Of a DNA stretch of 63,309 nt, positions 33,832 to 41,495 are shown one piece after another. Both the position numbers and the translations under genes were made by a program. The notes under the pieces were generated by a model that was not told the DNA's origin, ran no database searches, and was given only the letters and a program-made list of their open reading frames with translations. Source of the DNA: an uncultured Mycoplasmatota bacterium (GTDB lineage Bacteria > Bacillota_I > Bacilli_A > RF39 > UBA660); contig USGV01000006.1 in assembly GCA_900554305.1 (NCBI GenBank), positions 1-63,309 on the forward strand, written 5' to 3'. Position 1 is the stretch's first letter. Every line of letters begins with the position of its first letter.

Positions 33832-34258
33832 GTAATACCTCCTCCTGCTTAGAAAACATTACCTCTTCTTCTTCCTTAGTCATATGATCATACCCTAATA
33901 AATGATAAAAGCCATGAACAGCTAAAAAAGAAAGTTCACGAAGTAATGAATGACCATATTCTTCTGCTTGACTTCTCGCCTTATCAATAGAAATATAAAT
34001 ATCACCTAAAACTCTTTCATCATCAGGAATAACCATATCTTTTTCATCTTCTAAAGCAAAAGTAATTACATCCGTCTCTCTATCAATATGTCGATAATTT
34101 TTGTTAAGTTCATGAATATAGTTGTTATCTACAATAATAACATTAAAAATTACATTCTCTAATTTTTCTTTTTTAATAGCATAATTCAAAACATCTTTTA
34201 CTGTTTCTAACTCACTAATTTCTTCATCTGTCTGATTAAAAATCTCTAATTCATTCAT
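33809..34258 (-). CDS. ybeY: Endoribonuclease YbeY
   Basis: A 149-residue metal-dependent endoribonuclease for rRNA 3'-end maturation and ribosome quality control. The zinc motif HGFYHLLGYDH (H-x3-H-x5-H) lies near residue 118, with ITFALEDEKD and LGDIYIS before it, as in the family. Its end overlaps the dgkA start. Upstream is a VanZ-like gene with 10 bases between. Confidence 0.96.
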   Translation of the reverse strand: MNELEIFNQTDEEISELETVKDVLNYAIKKEKLENVIFNVIIVDNNYIHELNKNYRHIDRETDVITFALEDEKDMVIPDDERVLGDIYISIDKARSQAEEYGHSLLRELSFLAVHGFYHLLGYDHMTKEEEEVMFSKQEEVLHECNIER

Positions 34259-34268
34259 TCTATCACCC

Positions 34269-34868
34269 CTATATCAACGTAATTAAACCAATTAATAAGA
34301 CAATCGCTATTATATTTAAAAACATCTCACTTTTCAAGACACTCGGCAATTTTTCACCAATTTTAGAGAGTCCATAATAACAAGCAAAGCCTAAAATACC
34401 ACCCAATAAATTTAAAAGAATATCATCGATATCAAAAACCCTACCAATAATCATTTGTACAGTTTCAATAGAACAAGAAGCAATCAAAGTAAGTACAATA
34501 GGAAGCCATGCCTTTTCACATTTTAAATAATAACTAATAAAAAAGCCAAAAGGTAAAAACAAAATCATATTGCCAAGAACATTTTTAACAAATAACCGAC
34601 TTCCAAAATCATAACGAAAAATTTCTTTAAATGGAATAAAATTATTACTAGACCAACTGACAGTATCTTGAAAAGTCACAACTTGGAACAAACACAAAAC
34701 ATAAATAATAAAACACAACATTAAAAGATCTTGATATAAAACAAATTTAGAGTGATTTTTCCATAAATAAGCAACGCGAAAAGAAACAATAATAATTGTA
34801 GAAATAAGTACCATAGGCCAAGTAAAATTAACAACCCCTTGAATTGTAGACGAAAGTGGTCCAAACAT
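34269..34868 (-). CDS. VanZ-like membrane protein
   Basis: 199 residues with five or six hydrophobic helices and the VanZ-like core FNLIPFKEI-type sequence (here NNFIPFKEIFRYDFG), NVLGNMILFLPFGFF, SIETVQMIIGRVFDIDDILLNLLGGILGF. The family includes VanZ (teicoplanin resistance) but most members have unknown roles; no resistance can be inferred. It lies between yqfD and ybeY in the same transcript direction, 2 bases after yqfD ends. Confidence 0.88.
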   Translation of the reverse strand: MFGPLSSTIQGVVNFTWPMVLISTIIIVSFRVAYLWKNHSKFVLYQDLLMLCFIIYVLCLFQVVTFQDTVSWSSNNFIPFKEIFRYDFGSRLFVKNVLGNMILFLPFGFFISYYLKCEKAWLPIVLTLIASCSIETVQMIIGRVFDIDDILLNLLGGILGFACYYGLSKIGEKLPSVLKSEMFLNIIAIVLLIGLITLI

Positions 34869-34870
34869 GT

Positions 34871-36040
34871 CTACTCCTCCTCTTGCTGGTTCTCTTTAGT
34901 AATATCTATATCGCTAATACTTACTACATCGGTAATATCTTCCTTTACTCTAAAGAACACTTCTACTTCTATTTTACTATCTTTTTCGTACTTTTTCAAA
35001 ATTTTTTTAGAAATAATCTCATCATCTTTAGAAAGCTTATGACTTAACTTCTTAGAAGCCAGCTTCATAGCCACAGAGTCAATAGATGAAAGTGTATAAT
35101 TTTTATTAATTACATCGGTTTCCAAATAAGTAGAAAATAAAAACTGTATCGGTAAAATCCTAGATTTAAAAATAGAGATACTTTTCTTTTTATAAGTTTT
35201 ATAATGAGAAAACAAATGATAAGTAGAATCTAAAAACTGTATTTCCAGTTGACTCTTTTTTCTCCCCGTAACTTTTTCTTCATAATAATGCTTAGGTATA
35301 GATAAATTTACTTGATACCATACCTCACCAAAAACTTTTCCTCTAGCACATCGTTTACTAACAATTTCTTCTTTATTATAAATAAGACCACTGATAACAA
35401 CCTCTCCCTTCTTTACATAATCAAGCCTCTTTTTTACAACTTCTCCTTCTTCTGCTTGAATATCCAAAATCATAGCATCTTTTTTCGCCACAATACTTCT
35501 AGGAGAGCATTCCTCTTCTTCTTTATTTTTCTTTCTCTCTTCTACATGAACCAAATATTTAGTACCTATCTCTTCTATTTCCAGCCATTCAATACGTTCA
35601 GTTTCCTTTTCTAAAATTTTCTCTACGATTTCTTCCTTTCTTTCATAATTAACTTTAAAATGGAACTTTTCAATTCCTAGTTCTTTCAAGTCCTGATAAA
35701 TAATTTCCCGAATCTCATGATTAGAATGAATAACATCTACTTCAAATGTCAAATGACTAAGAGCAAATAACACAGCAAAAAAGAAAATTAGTCCTAACAA
35801 AAAAATAAAATATTTAGAAAATAAATATTGCAACTTTAAAAATCCATAACGATTTAAAATTGTAATTCTATAACTCGTTTTAATATCCATAATCTTTTGG
35901 TAATCTGCTGCATTAATTTCTAAAATAAGACCAATAGAAGTTTCTTCTCTACAATAAATAGAAATATGTTTACTAATCAATAAAGATAAAAAATAAGAAG
36001 GATTTTTTCCTTGAATTAAAATACGATAATGATTATTCAT
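34871..36040 (-). CDS. yqfD: Sporulation-associated protein YqfD
   Basis: About 389 residues from ATG 36040 (MNNHYRILIQGKNPSYFL), with GAGGTG upstream in the end of yqfC and an 8-base overlap. The N-terminal domain is followed by one membrane helix (FIFLLGLIFFFAVLFALSHLTFEV) and a FtsQ/POTRA-like outer region (EIREIIYQDLKELGIEKFHFKV). The rest carries basic and acidic patches. YqfD, under sigma-E in Bacillus, is needed for spore formation and is paired with YqfC as here. Its presence points to a sporulation-capable ancestry. Confidence 0.9.
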   Translation of the reverse strand: MNNHYRILIQGKNPSYFLSLLISKHISIYCREETSIGLILEINAADYQKIMDIKTSYRITILNRYGFLKLQYLFSKYFIFLLGLIFFFAVLFALSHLTFEVDVIHSNHEIREIIYQDLKELGIEKFHFKVNYERKEEIVEKILEKETERIEWLEIEEIGTKYLVHVEERKKNKEEEECSPRSIVAKKDAMILDIQAEEGEVVKKRLDYVKKGEVVISGLIYNKEEIVSKRCARGKVFGEVWYQVNLSIPKHYYEEKVTGRKKSQLEIQFLDSTYHLFSHYKTYKKKSISIFKSRILPIQFLFSTYLETDVINKNYTLSSIDSVAMKLASKKLSHKLSKDDEIISKKILKKYEKDSKIEVEVFFRVKEDITDVVSISDIDITKENQQEEE

Positions 36041-36272
36041 AGAACACCTCAATACCATCAACTTCTCCTCCAACTAAAACTTCCTCTTCTAGTAAACGTT
36101 GTAATACAAAATCTTTTCCCTTAACAACAACTCTTCCATAACTAGTTAAAAAAGAAACCCTAGTCTCTTCTAAAGACAAAATCTTGGAAAAATTAATTGC
36201 AAAAAAGCGATGTTCTAACAAAGTAAGACGAAATTCTTGATCCAAAATATAATCTTTTACTCTAGAAAGCAC
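36033..36272 (-). CDS. yqfC: YabP/YqfC family sporulation protein
   Basis: 79 residues of the YqfC family: LTLLEHRFFAINFSKILSLEETRVSF, then GRVVVKGKDFVLQRLLEEEVLVGGEVDGI, a short beta-rich protein. In Bacillus YqfC and YqfD act together in the mother cell. Its C-terminus overlaps the yqfD start. It follows yqeY with a terminator between, so it likely begins the yqfC-yqfD-vanZ-ybeY-dgkA-cdd-era operon. Confidence 0.88.
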   Translation of the reverse strand: MLSRVKDYILDQEFRLTLLEHRFFAINFSKILSLEETRVSFLTSYGRVVVKGKDFVLQRLLEEEVLVGGEVDGIEVFYE

Positions 36273-36302
36273 ATAGCATCACCTAATAAAAGATATGAAA
36301 AA

Positions 36303-36322
36303 AAAAGACTTTTTAGTCTTTT
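36303..36322 (-). terminator. Terminator after yqeY
   Basis: AAAAGACT and AGTCTTTT stem with a 4-base loop and T9 tail on the minus strand, at the yqeY stop. Confidence 0.85.
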
Positions 36323-36758
36323 ATTGTAATTTCGATTTAATAATTTCACTAACTTTTTTCATATCTGCACGGCCTTTTAATTTTGGTTGTACTTCTTTCA
36401 TAATTTTACCCATATCACGTGGTCCTTCTGGATTTACTATTTGGAATGCTTCATCAATAATAAGAGAAACCTCTTCTTCAGATAATTGTGCTGGTAAATA
36501 ACTTTGTAAAATCTCAATTTCAGCCTGAGTCTTTTCAATTAAATCATTTCTACCACCCTTTTCAAATTCAGCAATAGAATCCTTTCTTTGTTTAATACCA
36601 CGATTAACGACTTCAATTAATAAGTCATCATTAATTTCACGTTTCTTATCGATATGCTCCTTATCAAGATCTCCCTTAATCATACGAATTGTAGTTAAAC
36701 GTTCTTTATCCTTAGCTTTCATAGCTTCAACCATATCTTGTTTTAATTTTTCTACCAT
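36321..36758 (-). CDS. yqeY: GatB/YqeY domain protein
   Basis: A 145-residue YqeY protein: KQDMVEAMKAKDKERLTTIRMIKGDLD at the N-terminus, then the C-terminal GatB-like tail domain (LPAQLSEEEVSLIIDEAF, GPRDMGKIMKEVQPKLKGRAD). YqeY resembles the tRNA-binding end of GatB and may bind tRNA or affect amidation; its role is unsettled. rpsU-yqeY adjacency is widespread in Firmicutes, and rpsU is the next gene upstream. Confidence 0.95.
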   Translation of the reverse strand: MVEKLKQDMVEAMKAKDKERLTTIRMIKGDLDKEHIDKKREINDDLLIEVVNRGIKQRKDSIAEFEKGGRNDLIEKTQAEIEILQSYLPAQLSEEEVSLIIDEAFQIVNPEGPRDMGKIMKEVQPKLKGRADMKKVSEIIKSKLQ

Positions 36759-36881
36759 AATCTCATCTCCTTAGTCATATTATACAAAACAATATAAAAT
36801 TATTCAAATAATTATCGATGAACATATCCAAAAATTATTTGAACTTTAATATCTATATCACAAAAGTTTAAAAACAAAAAA

Positions 36882-36897
36882 AGAGACCTTAGTCTCT
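36882..36897 (-). terminator. Terminator after rpsU
   Basis: AGAGAC and GTCTCT stem with 4-base loop, then T7 on the minus strand, overlapping the end of rpsU. Confidence 0.75.
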
Positions 36898-37092
36898 GTT
36901 ATCTTTACGATTTCTTTTCTTTGAATTTTTAATTCCTTCTTTTTTAGCTGCTCTTCTAGCTACTCCTGGTTTAATATAAGATTCACGTTTTTTGCACTCT
37001 GAAGGGACACCGTCTCTAGCCACTTTTTGTTTGAATTTTCTTAGTGCTAAATCCAAATTACCATTTTTTACTGTTACTTGCGTTGCCATCAA
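36889..37092 (-). CDS. rpsU: Ribosomal protein S21
   Basis: A 67-residue basic protein of the small subunit, TQVTVKNGNLDLALRKFKQK and RRAAKKEG, with the usual S21 features but a slightly long Lys/Arg tail. In Firmicutes S21 takes part in anti-Shine-Dalgarno contacts. AGGGAGGGATAATTG precedes ATG. It has its own promoter at 37123-37151 and precedes yqeY. Confidence 0.96.
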   Translation of the reverse strand: MMATQVTVKNGNLDLALRKFKQKVARDGVPSECKKRESYIKPGVARRAAKKEGIKNSKKRNRKDNRD

Positions 37093-37122
37093 TTATCCCT
37101 CCCTTCGCTTTAACTACAATGA

Positions 37123-37151
37123 ATTATATCAAACCTTTCTTTATATTTCAA
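37123..37151 (-). promoter_or_regulatory. Sigma-A promoter of rpsU
   Basis: Minus-strand TTGAAA (37151-37146), 17 bases, TATAAT (37128-37123). It lies between the bacteriocin-type operon and rpsU. No terminator hairpin is visible between 37188 and this promoter, so some readthrough from the operon is possible. Confidence 0.88.
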
Positions 37152-37187
37152 CATTTTTTGTAAACTTTTTGTAAGAAAAGCCTATTA

Positions 37188-37292
37188 TTATAACAATTTA
37201 CCAACGAAAAACCCAATTTGGTAAAGTAAAACGAATCCAAATAATAGATAAATTAAAAACATCAATTGCTTAATTACTACTCTAAAGGACAT
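37188..37292 (-). CDS. 34-residue membrane peptide at the end of the bacteriocin operon
   Basis: ATG 37292, with GAGGG inside the previous gene, opens MSFRVVIKQLMFLIYLLFGF and then VLLYQIGFFVGKLL before TAA at 37188. It is one hydrophobic helix with Arg/Lys at both ends and no double-glycine leader. It overlaps the previous peptide gene by 16 bases. Placement last in the operon suggests an immunity or helper peptide, but short TM immunity proteins are variable and no homology is claimed. Confidence 0.65.
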   Translation of the reverse strand: MSFRVVIKQLMFLIYLLFGFVLLYQIGFFVGKLL

Positions 37293-37447
37293 AAATTACC
37301 CTCACTTACTCTCCTGATTGCACTTCCAAAACTTCTACCAGCATCCATCAACAGTTTAATAACATTGGTAAACGCATTAATCACAGTTCCAGAAATACTG
37401 TCTCCCCCAATAATACAATCCAACTCATTAACATCTACTTTTTTCAT
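37277..37447 (-). CDS. Double-glycine-leader peptide B (bacteriocin-like precursor)
   Basis: 56 residues from ATG 37447: leader MKKVDVNELDCIIGG (15 residues, with L at -7 and hydrophobic I at -4), then a 41-residue core beginning DSISGTVINAF and including a basic segment SFGSAIRRVS and ending NLCPLE. The leader fits C39-peptidase cleavage after GG. The ATG overlaps the stop of peptide A (ATGA), so translation is coupled. The core is amphipathic with one Cys. It may form a two-peptide bacteriocin with peptide A. No lanthionine-enzyme genes are nearby, so it is likely unmodified. Confidence 0.82.
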   Translation of the reverse strand: MKKVDVNELDCIIGGDSISGTVINAFTNVIKLLMDAGRSFGSAIRRVSEGNLCPLE

Positions 37448-37584
37448 TTTTGACAAGGATTAGGGCTAGTAATTCCTTCAAACACACCTGCAAGAAATAC
37501 AACAATTGCAGCAATGCCAACTACCACCCAACCAGATACACCTCCTTTCACTTTATCTAATTCTAAATTACTAACTACTTGCAT
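37444..37584 (-). CDS. Double-glycine-leader peptide A (bacteriocin-like precursor)
   Basis: 46 residues from ATG 37584 with a strong GGAAAGGAGG site: leader MQVVSNLELDKVKGG (15 residues; L-E-L-D, V at -4, GG) and a 31-residue core, VSGWVVVGIAAIVVF at its start, then LAGVFEGITSPNPCQK. The core has a hydrophobic central helix of the sort that inserts in membranes. Leader pattern, size, and position right after the exporter genes mark it as a class II bacteriocin-like or peptide-signal precursor. Overlaps peptide B by 4 bases. Confidence 0.85.
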   Translation of the reverse strand: MQVVSNLELDKVKGGVSGWVVVGIAAIVVFLAGVFEGITSPNPCQK

Positions 37585-37995
37585 TTAACCTCCTTTCCAC
37601 ATTTCAAAAAAGATAGAGACAAAAGAAACTCGTTTTTGTAAACAACCAATAGAAATAGAATCATTAACTAAATAACCTTTAATAGGAACAGACAAAAATA
37701 TTTGATGAACTTTCTTATGTCGATTTAAACTAAGATTACGTAATACCCTATCAATAGAAAAAGAAGCTTTCTTTCCATCAATCAATACCACCTTATTATG
37801 GTAAAACCATTCCAGTTGTTTAGAAGAAACAATTAACATCACTTGATTTTTTGAAGAAACCATTCCGGGTATCATTTCATATTTCCGAATATTAGAAACA
37901 CCAACACTAAAAATAAAAACTAAAACCATGAAAAAACAGAAAAGAAAGAATAAAATCCAAACACTAAAGAAAGATTCATAATTTTTAGATTTCAT
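37585..37995 (-). CDS. Short accessory membrane protein of the exporter (mini membrane-fusion-like)
   Basis: 136 residues with an N-terminal membrane helix (WILFFLFCFFMVLVFIFSVGV), then a beta-rich outer domain (MIPGMVSSKNQVMLIVSSKQL, VVLIDGKKASFSIDRVLRN, VHQIFLSVPIKGYLVND). Class II bacteriocin exporters usually work with a HlyD/LcnD-type accessory of about 450 residues. This one is far shorter and lacks coiled-coil arms, so it resembles only the lipoyl/barrel part. It overlaps the exporter end by 11 bases and ends 1 base before peptide A. Role inferred from position and topology. Confidence 0.7.
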   Translation of the reverse strand: MKSKNYESFFSVWILFFLFCFFMVLVFIFSVGVSNIRKYEMIPGMVSSKNQVMLIVSSKQLEWFYHNKVVLIDGKKASFSIDRVLRNLSLNRHKKVHQIFLSVPIKGYLVNDSISIGCLQKRVSFVSIFFEMWKGG

Positions 37996-40057
37996 AAATT
38001 TTCCCCTTCTCTAGTCGATACTTTCCATCATATAAATCCAAATGTTGTAATCGATGGCTAATTACAATTACCGTTTTATCTTGCAAATAAGAAAAAATGT
38101 TTGAGAGAATAATTCTTTCTTGACCTATATCAATTTGATGAAAAGCCTCATCAAAAATATAAATATCGCTATCCTTAAGTAAAGATCTAGCGAGTAATAT
38201 TTTTTGACGCTCACCACTACTAAAATTAAACCCATTTTCTTCTACCATACTTTGGTACCCTAGAGGAAGTTTCTCTATAAGAGAATCCAATAAAACCAAA
38301 GAACAAACTTTCTCCACTTTATCATGATCTATATCCTGATTTAAAGTAATATTGTATAAAAAGGTATTAGAAAATAACAACTCCCCACCAGTAACATAAG
38401 AAATCTTCTCACGTAAGAGTTCTAAATGAATATGATTAATATCAAAATTGCCAATTCGCACCATACCGTAAGGAACATCTAAATATCTCATAAGTATTTT
38501 AACTAAACTACTTTTTCCTCCACCGGACTCTCCTGTTAAAAGAATCTTCGCTCCAAACGGAATAGTAAATGAAAAGTCAGAAAACAAATTCCTACTAGAA
38601 TAAGAAAAAGTAAGATGAGAAAAAACAATGTCACCACGAATCTGCATCAGTTGATAATAGCCTCCACCATCAAAATTTTCTCGAAACAAAGTAAATAAAT
38701 CTTGAATTCTAGAAATTAAAATTGGAATCTGATAACTCTCAAAAAAGAAAGAGGAAAACTCATCACAATATCCTATAAGATAATGAAAAATATGTTGACA
38801 TACAAAAAATTCTGCTACAGTTAAATGGTTATAAATTAGCATATAAGCACCAAAAGCATAAAATATAATAAGGATAATATAAAAGAAAAATTGTCTTATA
38901 TACTCTTCAAATAAAAGAACCCTATCCAATCGATAAGACTTTACTAAATAAGAATCATACTCTTTTTGAAACTGTTCTAAAAATGTATACTCTAAATGAA
39001 GTCCTTTTACAGTATCAACATTTTGAAAAGTTTCTGCTAAAAAAGATTGAACAAAATCTTGCTTAGACAATATTCTTTTTTGTCTCTTCTTTTTTATTAA
39101 ATGTAATGACAAACTTAAACAAAAAGAAAACAAAGCATAACTAAAAAGTAAAAGCACAAATCCCCAATGAACCTGAAATAATAACCATAAAAAGACAAGA
39201 AAAAAGAAAAAATTAGTAAAAAAAGAAGAAAATAATCGTAAAAGAAAATTCTTAATCTTAATAACTTCTTGTAGGCGCTCCATCACTTCACCTAATGACC
39301 TATTCTTAAAAAACAAATATGGAAGTAGAAGAATTTGTTGATAAACATAAAATATTAATTCTTTATCAAAAACCATTCCTAATTTAGTCAAAAGAAAATT
39401 CTTAAAAAAACGGAAACACAATAAATTCAAATAAAAAAGCAAGAGAAAAAAACTAAACTGAAAAACAAGAGAAAATACAGAATACATAACTGCATAATCA
39501 AATAAATATTGAAAATGAAAAGTAATCACTAATTGACAAAAAAGACAAAATAAAGAACTAAAAAAAATAAGATAAAAATATAATCGATAACGCCTACAAA
39601 ACTGCTTAATAAACAAAGACAAAGTCTTCTTTTCATAAAATACAGGTAATGTCTTTATAGGAGACAAATAAAGATAATAACCACTAGATAACATCGTAAA
39701 TTCTGCAAAAGATAAAATGACTTTCCCCTTAGCTGGATCCATTAAAATAATTTCTTTTTTTGCCTTATTCATTTCATATACAACAACAAAATGCTGATAT
39801 TTTTTCTGATAAGTAATATGTGCAATACAAGGAAGCTTAGAAATATCCAGAAAAGCAAGGTCCCCTTTAACCCCCTCACAGGAAAAACCTAAAGAAGAAG
39901 CTGCCTCTAATAACTGATAAAAAGAAACACCTGATTTTGTCGTACCTGTTAATTCACGTAAATATTCTCTCGATACATCTCCCCCATAATATCGAATAAT
40001 AGAAAGCAAACAACAAACACCACAATCTTTATTACCATCCTGCAATATTACCTTCAA
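37985..40057 (-). CDS. Peptidase C39-containing ABC exporter for double-glycine peptides
   Basis: About 690 residues. Order: C39 cysteine-protease domain (catalytic Cys in KDCGVCC at residue 12, His in QHFVV at 89, Asp in MDPAK at 107), six membrane helices (about 150-440), then an ABC ATPase: Walker A LTGESGGGKSS, signature NFSSGERQK, Walker B YIFDEAF, and the H-loop VISHR. It cuts after GG and exports the mature peptide. Promoter at 40083-40111 puts RNA start near 40076, so I favour TTG 40057 (after GGAGGTGG) as start: MKVILQDGNKDCG, a normal C39 N-terminus. ATG 40075 would be nearly leaderless. Confidence 0.93.
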   Translation of the reverse strand: MKVILQDGNKDCGVCCLLSIIRYYGGDVSREYLRELTGTTKSGVSFYQLLEAASSLGFSCEGVKGDLAFLDISKLPCIAHITYQKKYQHFVVVYEMNKAKKEIILMDPAKGKVILSFAEFTMLSSGYYLYLSPIKTLPVFYEKKTLSLFIKQFCRRYRLYFYLIFFSSLFCLFCQLVITFHFQYLFDYAVMYSVFSLVFQFSFFLLLFYLNLLCFRFFKNFLLTKLGMVFDKELIFYVYQQILLLPYLFFKNRSLGEVMERLQEVIKIKNFLLRLFSSFFTNFFFFLVFLWLLFQVHWGFVLLLFSYALFSFCLSLSLHLIKKKRQKRILSKQDFVQSFLAETFQNVDTVKGLHLEYTFLEQFQKEYDSYLVKSYRLDRVLLFEEYIRQFFFYIILIIFYAFGAYMLIYNHLTVAEFFVCQHIFHYLIGYCDEFSSFFFESYQIPILISRIQDLFTLFRENFDGGGYYQLMQIRGDIVFSHLTFSYSSRNLFSDFSFTIPFGAKILLTGESGGGKSSLVKILMRYLDVPYGMVRIGNFDINHIHLELLREKISYVTGGELLFSNTFLYNITLNQDIDHDKVEKVCSLVLLDSLIEKLPLGYQSMVEENGFNFSSGERQKILLARSLLKDSDIYIFDEAFHQIDIGQERIILSNIFSYLQDKTVIVISHRLQHLDLYDGKYRLEKGKIYEI

Positions 40058-40082
40058 TAACTCTTCCACCTCCATCTTTATT

Positions 40083-40111
40083 ATTAGATAAAACAAAATA
40101 TTTTTCTGCAA
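40083..40111 (-). promoter_or_regulatory. Promoter of the bacteriocin-type operon
   Basis: Minus-strand TTGCAG (40111-40106), 17 bases, TCTAAT (40088-40083). Its -35 box lies 2 bp from the -35 box of the divergent promoter at 40114-40142, a back-to-back pair that probably cannot both be fully occupied. Confidence 0.75.
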
Positions 40112-40113
40112 AA

Positions 40114-40142
40114 TTGACAAAAAAATAAATCTTTTTTATACT
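40114..40142 (+). promoter_or_regulatory. Promoter of the coiled-coil/HD gene pair
   Basis: Plus-strand TTGACA (40114-40119), 17 bases, TATACT (40137-40142), near perfect sigma-A. GAAAGGATGA ribosome binding site and ATG 40163 follow. Confidence 0.88.
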
Positions 40143-40162
40143 GAAAGAAAGGATGAGCTATA

Positions 40163-40744
40163 ATGAAAGAAAAAACACAACAAATTTCAGAAGAAGAATA
40201 TGAACAAATTAAACAAGAATTAGAAGAAATTTTAGAAATCCAAGAAGAACTAAAATTAGCTGTAGAAGAACAAAAATATAAATCCCACGTTCCCCTGGCA
40301 GGAAACTTCGGTGAATTACTCATTAATCTAATGAGAAGTAATCATGAAATTGATAAAGAAATAGACTTAGCAATAAAGAACTTTTTAAAATCTTTACAAA
40401 CGAAAAAAGAAATTAAAGAAAAACTCAGTGTAATCATTAACTACCAAAGAGAAATACTAGAAGCAAAAAAAGAATTAGAAACAACAGAAACACCTGCAGA
40501 ACTCACATCCATCGCTGCTCATTATCCAGAATTTCAAACAGTTTATATTACTATTCAAGATGGAATTAGTAAGAAAAATGCTAACAACTTTTTAATAACT
40601 CAAGTAGAGACTCTACAAGAACGTTTTGAGACACTTCAAGTTCAAAAAATGGAATATGAAAAACAAAGAAAAGAAAAAAATAAACAAAAGAGAAAATTTT
40701 TCTCTTTTCCAAAAACAAGAAGAAAAAACGAAAGGAATGAATAA
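40163..40744 (+). CDS. Coiled-coil protein, divergent from the bacteriocin operon
   Basis: 193 residues, no signal peptide. Residues 1-40 are a highly charged coiled coil (EEEYEQIKQELEEILEIQEEL), then a helical core with NFGELLINLMRSNHEIDKEI, and a second coiled coil and basic tail (RKEKNKQKRKFFSFPKTRRK). I do not recognise a family. It is the first gene of a two-gene plus-strand unit and overlaps the HD gene by 8 bases, so the two products may work together. It shares a divergent promoter region with the exporter operon, but a functional link is only a guess. Confidence 0.72.
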   Translation: MKEKTQQISEEEYEQIKQELEEILEIQEELKLAVEEQKYKSHVPLAGNFGELLINLMRSNHEIDKEIDLAIKNFLKSLQTKKEIKEKLSVIINYQREILEAKKELETTETPAELTSIAAHYPEFQTVYITIQDGISKKNANNFLITQVETLQERFETLQVQKMEYEKQRKEKNKQKRKFFSFPKTRRKNERNE

Positions 40745-41477
40745 CTTGCACACACAAAAAGAAAACCAACAACTATTAAATGATTTACTAGATAGATTTG
40801 AATTAAGTAAAAAAGAAAAAGAAGAATTTCTTCAGATTGCAACTCCTATTATCAAACACGAAGAATTCCAAAAAAGAATGAATGCTGAAGAATTTCCTCA
40901 TCATGCTAAGGTAAGCCTTGGAGAACATATTATCAGTGATGCAATTTTAACTTATAAGCTTACTAAAAAGAAAAAGTGGAAAAAAGAAGAACAAAAAAGA
41001 GCGATAAAGATTGCCTTATTTCATGATTTATATGAACTTCCTTGGCAAAATTCTGGAATAAAGAAAAAAATGCTCACTAATAAACATGGTTTCACTCATC
41101 CAATCGAAGCTGCAATCAACGCAGCTACTTGGTACCCAGAACTTTTTAAAGAAGATGTTGAAAGAGAAATTATATTAGACGGAATTATTCACCATATGTT
41201 TCCTTTTCCGGTACGTACATTAAATGATAAAGATGCCGAACTTCATAATCAAGAAAAATTTGAAAAGTTACCTGAAAATATCAAAAAAAATATCATTGAT
41301 TCCAGTAAAAGAAAAAAAGTAAAATCTATATCCTTTTCTAGAAGCAAATACCAAGAAGGACGAATTGTAAGTAAAGCAGATAAAAAAATTGCTTGGGGAA
41401 AAGAATTAAAATCTTTTCATGGATTAATAGCTTGCGTTACTGGACGTAATCCAAAACTAGAAAAAAAAGACAAATAA
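40737..41477 (+). CDS. HD-domain phosphohydrolase
   Basis: About 246 residues from ATG 40737 (MNNLHTQKENQQLL), the start that overlaps the coiled-coil gene by 8 bases. The HD metal site is visible: HHAKVSLGEH near residue 58, FHDLYELPW (the HD pair) near 101, HGFTHPIEAA near 120 and IIHHMFPFP, then KADKKIA. This is the fold of uncharacterised HD hydrolases that act on nucleotides or phosphoesters. The C-terminus is basic. The substrate is unknown. Ends at a bidirectional terminator. Confidence 0.85.
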   Translation: MNNLHTQKENQQLLNDLLDRFELSKKEKEEFLQIATPIIKHEEFQKRMNAEEFPHHAKVSLGEHIISDAILTYKLTKKKKWKKEEQKRAIKIALFHDLYELPWQNSGIKKKMLTNKHGFTHPIEAAINAATWYPELFKEDVEREIILDGIIHHMFPFPVRTLNDKDAELHNQEKFEKLPENIKKNIIDSSKRKKVKSISFSRSKYQEGRIVSKADKKIAWGKELKSFHGLIACVTGRNPKLEKKDK

Positions 41478-41495
41478 AACCAATTTGTCTTTTTT
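41463..41495. terminator. Bidirectional terminator between HD hydrolase and csaA-like gene
   Basis: AAAAAGACAAAT and ATTTGTCTTTTT stem, 12 bp, with A and T tracts on both sides, placed between convergent genes. Confidence 0.85.

Noticed and set aside
34839..35614. Several plus-strand ORFs over yqfD
   Set aside because: Low-complexity Phe/Ser-rich products in the antisense frame of a well-supported gene.
37266..37463. Plus-strand ORF across the bacteriocin peptides
   Set aside because: It is the antisense shadow of the three minus-strand peptide genes, which have ribosome binding sites, GG leaders and coupled stops.
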